Shown here piece by piece: positions 27,759 to 36,433 of a stretch of 64,000 nucleotides of DNA (position 1 is its first letter; every line of letters starts with the position of its first letter). The position numbers and the translations under genes are program-made. Below the pieces are notes generated by a model. It did not search any database. It had not been told where the DNA came from and saw nothing but the letters and a program-made list of their open reading frames with translations. The DNA is from Pseudomonas sp. GD04091 (GTDB lineage: Bacteria; Pseudomonadota; Gammaproteobacteria; Pseudomonadales; Pseudomonadaceae): the NCBI RefSeq assembly GCF_029836165.1, contig NZ_JAOEBG010000010.1:116662-180661 (forward strand). The letters are read 5' to 3'.

Positions 27759-29257
27759 TGGCCGCTGCCCGGCGGCGGACGGACCAGCACATAGGCGGTG
27801 TCGCCGAGCAGATGGATGTCGTAGAACCGGCTGCTGACCTGTGGCGTGGGGCTGCTCGCCAGTACTTGCTGGCGATCCAGCGGCGCGCCCCCGTAGAACG
27901 TGTGCAGGTCGTCGATGCCCACCCGTGGCAGCATCTCGGGCAGTACCAGGTAGTTGTAGGCGTGGATCCTGGCGATCGCCGGCATTGCCTGCAGCGTGCC
28001 CTCAGCCGCCGGGATCCAGGGCTGCCGCAACCAGAAACCCAGCACGTAGCAATGCTTCGCCGCGACGAGCGATGGCGAGGACGACAGGTCGTGGGCCAAG
28101 GCCTGGGCGATCGACTGGTGCAAGGTTTTCTGCAGCACCAGCACGCGGCCATAGGCATAGGAATACGACAGCATGAACAGCAGCGGGATCGTCAGCAGCA
28201 GCACACGGGCCCGCGGCAGGCCGGCCAGCGTATCGTGCGCCAGGTACGACAGCAGCGCCAGGGCGACACCCAGCCCGAGCAGCACGCGCACCGTCTGCTC
28301 GAACTCCGCCAGCAGCAGGATCAGGCCGGGCACGCACAGTACGATCAGCGGGACCGGCAACAGCAAGGCCAACATCAGGCCCAGCCGCTCGCCCCGAGGC
28401 AACGGTCGCCGCCACACAGCGACCAACTGCCGCCCCAGAGCCAGCGACGCCAGCAGCGCCAACCCGAGGAAGATCCACCCGGTCACCGGGGTGATCAGCA
28501 AGCCGACCACATCGGCGGTGGCCGCCAGCCGGTGGTAAATCTCCCCCAGCCATTCGCCGTCGAGCGCCAGCAGTCCGCCACGGGTCGAGCTGACCATCCA
28601 GGCACTGCTGGCGTAGTACAACAGGCAACCGAACAGCAACTGGCCGAGGCGAGCGACAGCGCGCCTGCCGATCGACGACAGCCTGGCGCCCTCGATGACC
28701 CGGCGCATCGCCTCGAGGCCGCACAAGGCGGCGAACAGGTTCACCGCAGGCTGGTAGAGCGCGGCCGCCGCGGCGACCAGCAGCGCCCCGTAGAGCCAGC
28801 CGCGTACCGGCCGCGCACCGAGGACGATGGCCCACAGGCAGGCGGCGAGCGCCAGGGCCATGGTGGCGCCGTCGTACTGGTACGAAAGGTTCTGCAGAAA
28901 GAAGGGCTGGTACCACAGCGGCAGCACCACCAGCACCGCGCTGAGCGTCGGCGTGGCGAACCAGTGCCGCACCAGGCGCGCCAGCGCATCGCCCGTGAGC
29001 AGCACGGCCAGCAGCAGCGGCAGCGGATAGAGATTCACCGCCCCAGGGTCGAAACTGAGCGCGGCGAACAGGGCGACCACCAGCGGTCGCCCTGCATGCC
29101 CCCAGTCATTGCTGGCCAGTTGCTGGCGAGCGAAGTCGTCCAGGAACGGCATGTCGGCCATCAGCAATGGCAGAATGTGCAACGCCAGGGCCGCCGTGCA
29201 CAGCAACCAGAGCTGCACGGGCGTCAATGGCCTGTTCCAGGATGAAGCGCAGGACAT
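27755..29257 (-). CDS. GtrII-type polytopic glucosyltransferase
   Basis: A 500-residue integral membrane protein with about ten to twelve hydrophobic segments. The early loop [17 protein letters not shown] (acidic DD pair near residue 41) fits the GtrII glucosyltransferase family, which adds glucose from the lipid carrier to O-antigen or another surface glycan in the periplasm. It is the first gene here, ahead of gtrA and gtrB, whereas in the well-known serotype-converting phage clusters gtrA and gtrB come first. I see no phage integrase, attachment site or tail genes around it. Confidence 0.82.
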   Translation of the reverse strand: MSCASSWNRPLTPVQLWLLCTAALALHILPLLMADMPFLDDFARQQLASNDWGHAGRPLVVALFAALSFDPGAVNLYPLPLLLAVLLTGDALARLVRHWFATPTLSAVLVVLPLWYQPFFLQNLSYQYDGATMALALAACLWAIVLGARPVRGWLYGALLVAAAAALYQPAVNLFAALCGLEAMRRVIEGARLSSIGRRAVARLGQLLFGCLLYYASSAWMVSSTRGGLLALDGEWLGEIYHRLAATADVVGLLITPVTGWIFLGLALLASLALGRQLVAVWRRPLPRGERLGLMLALLLPVPLIVLCVPGLILLLAEFEQTVRVLLGLGVALALLSYLAHDTLAGLPRARVLLLTIPLLFMLSYSYAYGRVLVLQKTLHQSIAQALAHDLSSSPSLVAAKHCYVLGFWLRQPWIPAAEGTLQAMPAIARIHAYNYLVLPEMLPRVGIDDLHTFYGGAPLDRQQVLASSPTPQVSSRFYDIHLLGDTAYVLVRPPPGSGQ

Positions 29258-29304
29258 TCCCTTTCCCCAGGCGAAAACGTCCGGGCAAGTCTAGCCAGCC
29301 TCCC

Positions 29305-30204
29305 TCATCGCGCCAGCGCGGTAGACGCCGGCCTGGCCACGGGCTTGCGAAACACCAGCACATTGCCCGCCATCACCGCCACCAGCCCCAGCAACGCCGG
29401 CGCCGTCCACTGATAGCCCTCGGCAAACGCCGACACGTTCAACGCCACCAGCGGGAACAGCACCGTGCAGTAGGCCGCCCGTTCCGGCCCCATGCGCCCG
29501 ACCAGGGTCAGGTAGGCGGTAAAGGCGATCACCGAGCCTGGGATCACCAGGTACAGCAGCGAACCGACGTAGCGCGCGTTCCACTCCATGCTGAAAGGAA
29601 CGCCGCTGACCAGGCAGTACACCGCCAGCATCGAGGCGCCATACAGCATGCCCCAGGCATTGGTGGTCATCGGCTTGAGGCCGGCCTTCTGCTGCAGGCT
29701 GGACAGCAGGTTGCCGGCCGAGAAGCACAGCGTGCCGAGCAAGGCCAGGCCCAAACCGTAGAGGGTTTCGCGGCTGGCCGCATGATGGGAAAGCTCCGGC
29801 CAGAACAGCAGCCCCAGCCCCAGCAGCCCCACCGCCCCGCCACCCATCACGTTGGCGGCGATCTTCTGGCCGAAGAAGATCCGCGCGTTGATCGCGTTCC
29901 ACAGCGTGGCGGTGGAGAACACCACGGCGATCAGGCCACTGGCGACCCACTGGCTGGCGGTGAGAAAGCACATGAAATTGACACAGAACAGGCACAAGCC
30001 CTGAGCCAGGCACACCAGGTGACCACGCCGGCTCATCGGCTGCAGGCGGCGGGTGAGCAGCGCAAAGGCGAACAGGATCGCCCCGGCCAAAGCGAAGCGA
30101 TAGACGATCGATACTGGGATGGCGACCTCGCCCAGTTGCAGTTTCAAGGCGATCCAGGTGGTGCCCCAGATCAGGACGGTGAGCAGGTAGAGCGACAGGT
30201 TCAT
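29305..30204 (-). CDS. EamA/DMT-family exporter
   Basis: A 299-residue inner-membrane transporter with ten predicted helices and the two EamA repeats (residues about 3-130 and 145-285). Typical features are the opening LYLLTVLIWGTTWIALKLQLG and the second-repeat LYLVIPGSVIAFTAYLTLVGRMGPERAAYCTVLFPLVALN. Such proteins export amino acids or other small metabolites. The ATG at 30204 was chosen because it starts directly on helix 1; a longer open frame upstream is not hydrophobic. It is divergent from the AraC-type gene at 30406, which may control it. Confidence 0.9.
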   Translation of the reverse strand: MNLSLYLLTVLIWGTTWIALKLQLGEVAIPVSIVYRFALAGAILFAFALLTRRLQPMSRRGHLVCLAQGLCLFCVNFMCFLTASQWVASGLIAVVFSTATLWNAINARIFFGQKIAANVMGGGAVGLLGLGLLFWPELSHHAASRETLYGLGLALLGTLCFSAGNLLSSLQQKAGLKPMTTNAWGMLYGASMLAVYCLVSGVPFSMEWNARYVGSLLYLVIPGSVIAFTAYLTLVGRMGPERAAYCTVLFPLVALNVSAFAEGYQWTAPALLGLVAVMAGNVLVFRKPVARPASTALAR

Positions 30205-30231
30205 GCGCAGACCTCCATTGGCGGGATCGGC

Positions 30232-30290
30232 CCACTCGCGGCCAAGCCCGCTTCCACGGGGATCGTGTGGGAGCGGGCCGCACGATCGGG
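30232..30290. repeat. degenerate REP-like palindrome in a divergent promoter region
   Basis: CGCGGCCAAGCCCGCTTCCAC is followed by the inverted GTGGGAGCGGGCCGC, a worn REP pair. It sits between the divergent EamA and AraC genes. Confidence 0.55.
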
Positions 30291-30405
30291 GAGTCAGTGT
30301 CCACCCCACCCGCCGCGCCCTGCTTGCACAAACTTGCGCTTTTCCTCTGCCGGTAGCTGCCATCGCACCGCCGTCGCAGTACGATGGCCAGCAGAGGAAC
30401 CGCCC

Positions 30406-31281
30406 ATGCCCGCACTAGACCACCTGCACGTTTTCAACGCCATGCACGCCTCGCCCCACGCCCGGCTGGAGCTGAGCGCGCACCTGGGCGACGGGCTGGC
30501 GGCGGCCTTGTGGACCAACCGCGACGACGCCCGCGACTACCACGCCCCCTGCCACCACACCCTGTCCTGCTACATCGCCGACGGCACCGGCACCTTCCGC
30601 CGCCAGCGCCCGGCCGACAAGGGCGCGCCGGACAAGCTGTGCATCATGCCCGCCGGCCACGAGTCGAACTGGGTGGTCAACGGCCCGATCCGCCTGGCTC
30701 ACCTGTATATCAGCGAGGCGCAGTTCGCCCTCGGCTGCACCCGCCTGCTGGACCGCGAGCCGCGGGAGATGCAACTGCGTGAAGCCACCTTTGTCGACGA
30801 ACCGCAGCAGGCCCTGCGCTTCCGCCAACTGATCGCCCTGGACTGGACCGAGCCCGGCGAGCGCCTGCTGGCCAGCAGCCTGGCCCATGACATCATCGAT
30901 CACGCGGTGCTCAACCAGGCAGGACTGCGTCAGGGCCTCAAGCTCAAGGGCGGGTTGGCGCCGCACCAGCGCCGGCTGCTGGTGGACTACATCGAGGCCC
31001 ACCTCGACCAGCCACTGACTCTGGGCGAGCTGGCGCTGCGCTGCCACCTCTCCGAATACCACTTTGCGCGGATGTTCCGGGCGAGCTTTGGCTTGCCGCC
31101 ACACCAGTACCTGCTCGCCCGGCGGCTGCAGCGGGCGTGTCGGTTGCTGCGCCTGGGGGCAATGCCACTGGGCGAGATCGCCCTGTCATGCGGATTCGCC
31201 AGCGCCAGCCATTTCAGCAACCGGTTCCGCCAGGCCCTGGGCGCGACGCCGGGGGAGTACCGCGCCGCGCTGGGCGCCTGA
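30406..31281 (+). CDS. AraC-family transcription regulator
   Basis: A 291-residue regulator. The C-terminal part (about residues 185-288) holds the two helix-turn-helix units of the family: LTLGELALRCHLSEYHFARMFRASFGLPPHQYLLARRL and MPLGEIALSCGFASASHFSNRFRQALGATPGEYR. The N-terminal part is a cupin-like sensor with a cluster of His residues (YHAPCHHTLSCYIADG). It is divergent from the EamA exporter, so control of that exporter is the simplest idea. The start at 30406 has a ribosome-binding sequence (GCAGAGGAA) at the right distance. Confidence 0.9.
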   Translation: MPALDHLHVFNAMHASPHARLELSAHLGDGLAAALWTNRDDARDYHAPCHHTLSCYIADGTGTFRRQRPADKGAPDKLCIMPAGHESNWVVNGPIRLAHLYISEAQFALGCTRLLDREPREMQLREATFVDEPQQALRFRQLIALDWTEPGERLLASSLAHDIIDHAVLNQAGLRQGLKLKGGLAPHQRRLLVDYIEAHLDQPLTLGELALRCHLSEYHFARMFRASFGLPPHQYLLARRLQRACRLLRLGAMPLGEIALSCGFASASHFSNRFRQALGATPGEYRAALGA

Positions 31282-31401
31282 CTGCCAAGGGCCGACAGGC
31301 CCTCGGGAGCTGACAATTCTGCCAGTAGCAAGACTGATTTTCTGCGGTTTACGCTGCCTGGACATAAACAGCCGGGTGCCCGCAGCCCCAGGACAGCCTC
31401 C

Positions 31402-31902
31402 ATGACAAACCGTACACAGGATTTCAAGGCCTTCGAGACGAAAGCCCCCCGCACGAACACTTTTCAGCCACTCAACACCTACACGCTCGAACTGGAGCAC
31501 GATCCTGGCCGGCCAAAACAGCTGTTTGCAGGCAATGACCCGTGGATCACCGCAATCCCCCAAGATTCGCAACCCGATCACATTCAGATTGGTGCAAACC
31601 TCAACAGCCAGGAGTGGATCACGCTGAACATTCCGATTCAGGTGATTCCTGAAAATGGCACAGTGGAATCGCTTCCCATCGTGAAGCTTGTCGATAAGCC
31701 CAAAGACGAAAAAGCCAGCACCAAGGGGATTTCGCTGCATGACGGTAGCCGACTGCGTTTCTCGACGGACTTCGAGGGTAAGCTGACGATCACGCGCAAG
31801 GGCCAGGACCTGACCCTCTCGTATTCCGCTACAGGTGGCGGCGGCTTCAAACTCACCAATGTAGAGTTCAGGTTCATCGATTACCAAGACCCAGAAAAAT
31901 GA
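31402..31902 (+). CDS. hypothetical protein of lower GC content
   Basis: A 166-residue protein I do not recognise. It has no signal peptide or membrane helix. The sequence is rich in alternating hydrophobic and polar residues (TYTLELEHD, EWITLNIPIQVIPE, RLRFSTDFEGKLTITRKGQDLTLSYSATGGGG), so it is probably an all-beta fold, possibly a ligand- or surface-binding sandwich. Base composition is visibly lower in GC than its neighbours and codons ending in A or T are common, which suggests recent arrival. An AGGAC sequence precedes the ATG. It stands alone between the AraC gene and a convergent receptor gene. Confidence 0.7.
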   Translation: MTNRTQDFKAFETKAPRTNTFQPLNTYTLELEHDPGRPKQLFAGNDPWITAIPQDSQPDHIQIGANLNSQEWITLNIPIQVIPENGTVESLPIVKLVDKPKDEKASTKGISLHDGSRLRFSTDFEGKLTITRKGQDLTLSYSATGGGGFKLTNVEFRFIDYQDPEK

Positions 31903-31969
31903 CCATTCCATTTTTCTACACGCATTTCGCTTGAAGGCTATGCCTCCGCTAGCACTCACTACCTGGTCC

Positions 31970-31992
31970 CAGGGGCCGCGTTACGGCCCCTG
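31970..31992. terminator. hairpin between convergent genes
   Basis: CAGGGGCCG-CGTTA-CGGCCCCTG is a perfect 9-bp stem lying 3 bases past the stop of the leftward receptor gene. No T run follows on either strand, so termination is likely but not certain. Confidence 0.55.
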
Positions 31993-31995
31993 CGC

Positions 31996-34398
31996 CTAGA
32001 ACTCCAGGGTGCTCGACAGGCTCACCTGCCGCGCATCCCCCACCGCGACGAAGTAACGGTTCACCGCCGAGCTGTAGTACACCTTGTCGAACAGGTTCTT
32101 CACGTTCAGCTGCAGACGCACCTTGTGCTCGTCCAGCCTGGTCTCGTAGCTGGCGAAGGCATCGGCCACGGTGTACGCCGGCAGGTCGAAATCGTTGCTG
32201 GCGTTGCCGGCCCGTTCGCCCACGTAGCGGGCACCGGCGCCCAGGCGCAGGTTGTCGCCGCCGAACAGGCTGCCGTAGTCGTACACCGCCGACAGCGAAC
32301 CGCTGTGTCGGGCGACGTTCTGCAGGCGGTTGCCCTTGAGCTGCGGGTCCTTGGTCACTTCGGCATCGGTGAAGGCGTAGGCGCCGATCAGGCTCCAGCG
32401 CTCGCTGAGCTGGCCGCTCAGATCCAGCTCGACACCCCGCGAACGGACCTCACCCGCGTTGCTGTAGAGGATGGTGCCAGGCTGGGTGTCGCCATCGGCC
32501 ACCAGCACGTTGCGCTTGGTGATGTCGAACAGCGCCAGGGTGCCGGTCACCGCGCCCGGTACATCGAGCTTGGCGCCCAGCTCCCACGACTTGCCCTCCT
32601 CCGGCGCGATGGCGGAATCGAGGGTCAGCGTGCGGCCACCGCCGACGCTCAACGGGGCGATGGTGGAGTTGGGTTTGAACGACTCGCTGTAGCTGCCATA
32701 GAACGACAGCTGCTCATCGACCTTGTACACCACGCCGGCATGGGGCACCCAGGTCTGGTCGCTGGTGTCGGTGTTGGCCGTGAACGGTCGGCCACGGCCG
32801 GCGTACTGGTCGTACTGCTGGAAGCGGCCCCCGGCCACCAGGATCCAGTGGTCGTCCAGATGCCAGGCATCCTGCACAAACAGCGAGTCGGTGCGCAGCT
32901 TGTCGGTCTGGTCGCTGTCGCTGGCGCGCACGGTGGTGCCCTCCACTTCACGACCATAGACCGGGTCGAGGTAGCTGAAGGTCGAGCGACTGTTCTGGCG
33001 GATCAGGTCGGCGCGATAGATCTTGCGATCCTCGTGGTCGGCGCCCAGTACCAGGTCGTGGCGCATGCCTGCCAGTTCCACGCTGCCGTTGAGGCTGAGG
33101 GTGGCGAACTGGTCGCGGCTCATGGCGCCCTGGGTGCCGTCGATGCTGCGCGTCAACGTGCCCCTGCTTTCATCCGCCCCGGTCACGCGGACCTGACTGG
33201 CATCGTAGGTCTCGCGGTTGAAGCTGTAGCCGAAATGCAGCTTCCAGTCATCGGCCAGCTGGTGGTCGACCTCCAGGCGGTACAGGTCGGAGCGCCCCTC
33301 CATGTCGTTGAACGGCTCATCGAGGCGGCGGGTGGCGGAAATGTTCAGCGGGTGCCCGTCGCTGCCGAAGGCGGTGCCACGGTCGAACGGGTAGAGAAAC
33401 TCGCGGTGCTCGTAGGCCAGCACCACCTGGGTGTCCTCGCCGTACCAGGCCAGCGACGGCGCCACCAGCGACTCGCGGTGCACGCCGTAGTTGCGCCAGT
33501 AGTCCTCGTCCTCGTGATCGACGATCAGCCGGTAGGCCAGGTTGCTGTCGCCCAGCGCGCCGGTGCTGTCCAGGCCCCCGCCACTGCCGTTCTTGCCGCT
33601 GCCGTAGGTCGAGCCGCGCAGGGTCAGGGCGTTGTACCGCTCGAGCTGCGGGCGCTTGCTGACCACGTTGATCACCCCGCCCGGGTCCTGGATGCCGTAC
33701 AGCAGCGAGGCCGGCCCCTTGAGCACCTCGACCCGTTCGGTGCTGGCGTTGAGCGCGCGCCCCTGCACGATCGGCATGCCGTCGCGCATGATCGAGCCGT
33801 CGCGGTTGTCGCCAAAGCCGCGCTTCATCACGGTGTCGGCAGTGCCGCCGAAGTTGTTGCCCTGGGTGATGCCGCTGACGTTGTACAACGCGTCGTCGAG
33901 GTTGCGCGGCGCCTGGTCGCGGATCACCTGGGCCGGCACCACGTTGATGGCCTGGGGGATGTCCAGGGTCGGGCCCTGGCCGCGCATGATCGAGGCGCTG
34001 GCCGGGGGCTGGTAGCTGTAGCGGTCGGTCTGGGAATCGATATTGATGGCCTGCAGCCTGAGCGCGCCGGAGGTGTCCACGGGCTCCAGGGTCAGGGTGC
34101 GGGCATCGAGGCGGCGCCAGGCCAGGCCCGAGTTGCCGAGCAGTTGCTGCAGGGCCTGTTCGGCGCTGAACGCGCCATTGAGCGCCGGGGCCTGCAGGTC
34201 GGGCAGCGCCAGGGTGTAGACCACGCTCTGCCCGGTGGTCCGACTGAAGGCGTTGAGCGCCTGGGCCAGCGGCAGGCTCGGCTGGGCGAAGGCATAGGCC
34301 TGGCTCTGCTGCTCGGCCATGGCCTGGGGCGCGATGGCCAGTGCGGGCGATGCACAGAGGCCGAACCAGAGAGGAACGCAACGCGGGGAGAACTTCAT
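31996..34398 (-). CDS. TonB-dependent siderophore receptor with signalling domain
   Basis: An 800-residue outer-membrane receptor. After a signal peptide (..ALAIAPQAMAEQ) comes an STN signalling domain (LPLAQALNAFSRTTGQSVVYTLALPDLQAPALNGAFSAEQALQQLLGNSGLAWR). The plug follows (about residues 140-270, with RVEVLKGPASLLYGIQDPGGVINVVSKRP), then a 22-strand barrel ending in a terminal Phe (..SLSSTLEF). The STN domain shows that it reports siderophore binding to the anti-sigma protein encoded upstream. Plug and barrel resemble FoxA/FiuA/FpvA-type hydroxamate siderophore receptors; the exact ligand is not readable. Confidence 0.93.
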   Translation of the reverse strand: MKFSPRCVPLWFGLCASPALAIAPQAMAEQQSQAYAFAQPSLPLAQALNAFSRTTGQSVVYTLALPDLQAPALNGAFSAEQALQQLLGNSGLAWRRLDARTLTLEPVDTSGALRLQAINIDSQTDRYSYQPPASASIMRGQGPTLDIPQAINVVPAQVIRDQAPRNLDDALYNVSGITQGNNFGGTADTVMKRGFGDNRDGSIMRDGMPIVQGRALNASTERVEVLKGPASLLYGIQDPGGVINVVSKRPQLERYNALTLRGSTYGSGKNGSGGGLDSTGALGDSNLAYRLIVDHEDEDYWRNYGVHRESLVAPSLAWYGEDTQVVLAYEHREFLYPFDRGTAFGSDGHPLNISATRRLDEPFNDMEGRSDLYRLEVDHQLADDWKLHFGYSFNRETYDASQVRVTGADESRGTLTRSIDGTQGAMSRDQFATLSLNGSVELAGMRHDLVLGADHEDRKIYRADLIRQNSRSTFSYLDPVYGREVEGTTVRASDSDQTDKLRTDSLFVQDAWHLDDHWILVAGGRFQQYDQYAGRGRPFTANTDTSDQTWVPHAGVVYKVDEQLSFYGSYSESFKPNSTIAPLSVGGGRTLTLDSAIAPEEGKSWELGAKLDVPGAVTGTLALFDITKRNVLVADGDTQPGTILYSNAGEVRSRGVELDLSGQLSERWSLIGAYAFTDAEVTKDPQLKGNRLQNVARHSGSLSAVYDYGSLFGGDNLRLGAGARYVGERAGNASNDFDLPAYTVADAFASYETRLDEHKVRLQLNVKNLFDKVYYSSAVNRYFVAVGDARQVSLSSTLEF

Positions 34399-34579
34399 GG
34401 ACGCTGACCTGTGAGAGGGATGATCGTTTGCGAATGAATCGCACTTCCACTCACTACACGGATGCCGCGGTGGGATACCTCATCACCTGATCGAATTTTT
34501 TTGCCGCACCGACGCCATCGCGGGTTTAGCCGCGATCACCCGCGAAGCGGGTGCCCCACTCTCACAACGCCAGCACAGC

Positions 34580-35548
34580 TCAACGCAGGACCGTGAACCC
34601 CTGCAGCGTCTGCCGCGAAAAGCCCATCACCTTGCCCAGCGAATCCAGCGCCGCCAACGGCTCTTCCAGCGGGAAACTGCCACTGACCTTACGCTGCGCC
34701 AGATCACCGTCGAGCAGCAGGATCCGCCCGGGGTAATAGCGCCCGAGGTCCTCGACCACCTGCCCCAGCGGCACTTGGTAGTAGTTCAGCCAACCCTGGC
34801 GCCAGGCCAGGCGGCTTTCGCTGTCCGCGACCTCGACGGCGCCGGCCTCGCCCGCGGCATAGGCCAGTTGCTGGTTGGCCGTCAGCTCCCGGGGCATCTG
34901 GCCCGGCCCCGCCGTGACCGCCACCCGCCCGCTGCGCACCGTGACCAGGGCGCCTTGATTCTGATCGCGGACTTCGAACTGAGTACCCAGCACGCGCACC
35001 TCACCGCCATTGGCCTCGACCAGGAACGGCTGGCCGGTATGGGTCACTTCGAAGAACGCCGTGCCACGCAACAGCCGCACGCGCCGCTCGCCATGGTCGA
35101 AATCCACCGCCACGGCGCTGCCGGCGTCCAGCGTGAGCTGCGAACGGTCCGCCAGGGTCACCTGGCGCACCCGCTCGCCGCTGGTGTAGTCGGCGCGCAG
35201 GTCCTGCAGCCAGAACCGTGGCTGCCAGCCCGCCGCGCAACCCAGCGCCAGCACCAGGCAGGCCGCGACCGCCAGGCCACGCCAGGGGCGTCGGCGGGAT
35301 GGTCGGTTCATCGCCTCGAGGTACTGCTGCAGGCTGTCCCGCTCCTCGAGCGCCAGCCGCGCCGCCGGCGCCTCGCTCAGCCGCCACAGCGCCTGGGCCT
35401 CGACATAGGCCTGGCGATGCGCCGGGCTCTTCAGCAGCCAGCGCTTGAACGCCGCGCCCTGCGCCTGCTCCGGCTGCTGCTGGATACGGCCCAGCCAATG
35501 CAGGGCCGCCCGGGACTGTTCGGCGGTGATCGGCGGTTCGAGACTCAT
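34580..35548 (-). CDS. FecR-like anti-sigma factor
   Basis: A 322-residue inner-membrane regulator. The N-terminal cytoplasmic part has the DUF4880 pattern (AALHWLGRIQQQPEQAQGAAFKRWLLKSPAHRQAYVEAQALW), followed by one membrane helix (about residues 90-108, LAVAACLVLALGCAAGW). The periplasmic FecR domain contains YTSGERVRQVTLADRSQLTLDAGSAVAVDF. It holds and activates the sigma factor made just upstream when the receptor is occupied. The ATG at 35548 overlaps the sigma gene stop by four bases. Confidence 0.93.
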   Translation of the reverse strand: MSLEPPITAEQSRAALHWLGRIQQQPEQAQGAAFKRWLLKSPAHRQAYVEAQALWRLSEAPAARLALEERDSLQQYLEAMNRPSRRRPWRGLAVAACLVLALGCAAGWQPRFWLQDLRADYTSGERVRQVTLADRSQLTLDAGSAVAVDFDHGERRVRLLRGTAFFEVTHTGQPFLVEANGGEVRVLGTQFEVRDQNQGALVTVRSGRVAVTAGPGQMPRELTANQQLAYAAGEAGAVEVADSESRLAWRQGWLNYYQVPLGQVVEDLGRYYPGRILLLDGDLAQRKVSGSFPLEEPLAALDSLGKVMGFSRQTLQGFTVLR

Positions 35549-36102
35549 CGTCGGGCGCTCCCTGGCCGGCGCAGTTGGGGGGCGGGTTCGGCGACGCTCG
35601 CCTTGCACGCTTCGAGGGCGCGCATCATATGCTTTTCCACCGCGCTCTGGGACAGCTGCATGGCCTTGGCGATCTCGCCATAGGTACAGCCGTGGATGCG
35701 GTTGAGCAGGAAGATCTGCCGGGTGCGCTCGGGCAAGGCGCGCAGCGCCGCCTCGATGCGCTGCAGGTCGTGATCGACTTCCAGGGCCTGCTCGGGCGCC
35801 TGGGCGCCCGGCGCGTCGTCATCGTTGAGCAGGCCCTCGGTGGCGCGATCCCGCGTGCCTTCACTGCGCAGGTAGTCGATGGCCAGGTTGCTGGCACTGC
35901 GCAACAGGTAGGTGTCGAGCGCTTCGACCTTGACCTGCGGGCGGCGCCAGAAGCGCAGGAACAGATCCTGGACCAGGTCCGAGGCCGTGGCGCGGCAGCC
36001 GATGCGCCGGCTGACCAGCGCTTCCATCCGTGCGCGCTGAGCGAGGAACACCTGGAGAAAACGCGCCCGGCCACTGCCGTTGTCGGCGTCCGGCTCGCTC
36101 AC
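35545..36102 (-). CDS. ECF sigma factor, FecI-like (iron starvation type)
   Basis: A 185-residue sigma factor with region 2 (ASDLVQDLFLRFWRRPQVKVEALDTYLLRSASNLAIDYLRSE) and region 4 (LPERTRQIFLLNRIHGCTYGEIAKAMQLSQSAVEKHMMRALEAC), the usual FecI/FpvI pattern. The start is a GTG that lies only 4 bases after the stop of the DUF3325 gene, which makes the sigma factor part of the same transcript as the upstream membrane reductase genes. It should transcribe the receptor gene at 34398. Confidence 0.92.
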   Translation of the reverse strand: MSEPDADNGSGRARFLQVFLAQRARMEALVSRRIGCRATASDLVQDLFLRFWRRPQVKVEALDTYLLRSASNLAIDYLRSEGTRDRATEGLLNDDDAPGAQAPEQALEVDHDLQRIEAALRALPERTRQIFLLNRIHGCTYGEIAKAMQLSQSAVEKHMMRALEACKASVAEPAPQLRRPGSARR

Positions 36103-36106
36103 GGTC

Positions 36107-36433
36107 CTACACCGCCAGCACGGCCAGCAACGGCCCGAGCACCAGGCTGGCCCCCGCCAGGCCGAGCAGGATCCGCGGTTGGTAGGGCAAGGCGAAGACC
36201 CACAACGTCACCCCGGCCATCAGCACGGCGATCCACTCCACCAACCCGATCGCCCAGCCGCGCAGGTACACGGCCAGGACCACCGACAGCAGCAACAGCG
36301 TCCAGCCCCCCAGGCGCAGGACGCGCAGCTGGAAGGCCGTGGGCTTGCGCCCGAGCAGGTCGCCGAAGTGCTTTTCCATGGCCAGGCACAGGCCGGCGAA
36401 ACCAGCGAAACCAATCAGGGCGATCCCCAGCAT
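36107..36433 (-). CDS. DUF3325 small membrane protein
   Basis: A 108-residue protein with three to four hydrophobic helices (residues about 2-18, 42-60, 66-82, 86-106). Its pattern matches DUF3325, a family found next to PepSY membrane proteins in siderophore loci. It probably helps the PepSY protein in reducing or processing iron-siderophores at the inner membrane; this is inferred from context. Its ATG overlaps the stop of the PepSY gene. Confidence 0.8.
   Translation of the reverse strand: MLGIALIGFAGFAGLCLAMEKHFGDLLGRKPTAFQLRVLRLGGWTLLLLSVVLAVYLRGWAIGLVEWIAVLMAGVTLWVFALPYQPRILLGLAGASLVLGPLLAVLAV

Noticed and set aside
26455..29257. Prophage remnant carrying the gtr cluster
   Set aside because: No integrase, attachment repeats, tail or regulatory phage genes adjoin the cluster.
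32125..34407. 760-codon frame antisense to the left TonB receptor
   Set aside because: No start signal or recognisable domain; the receptor on the other strand has signal peptide, STN, plug and barrel.
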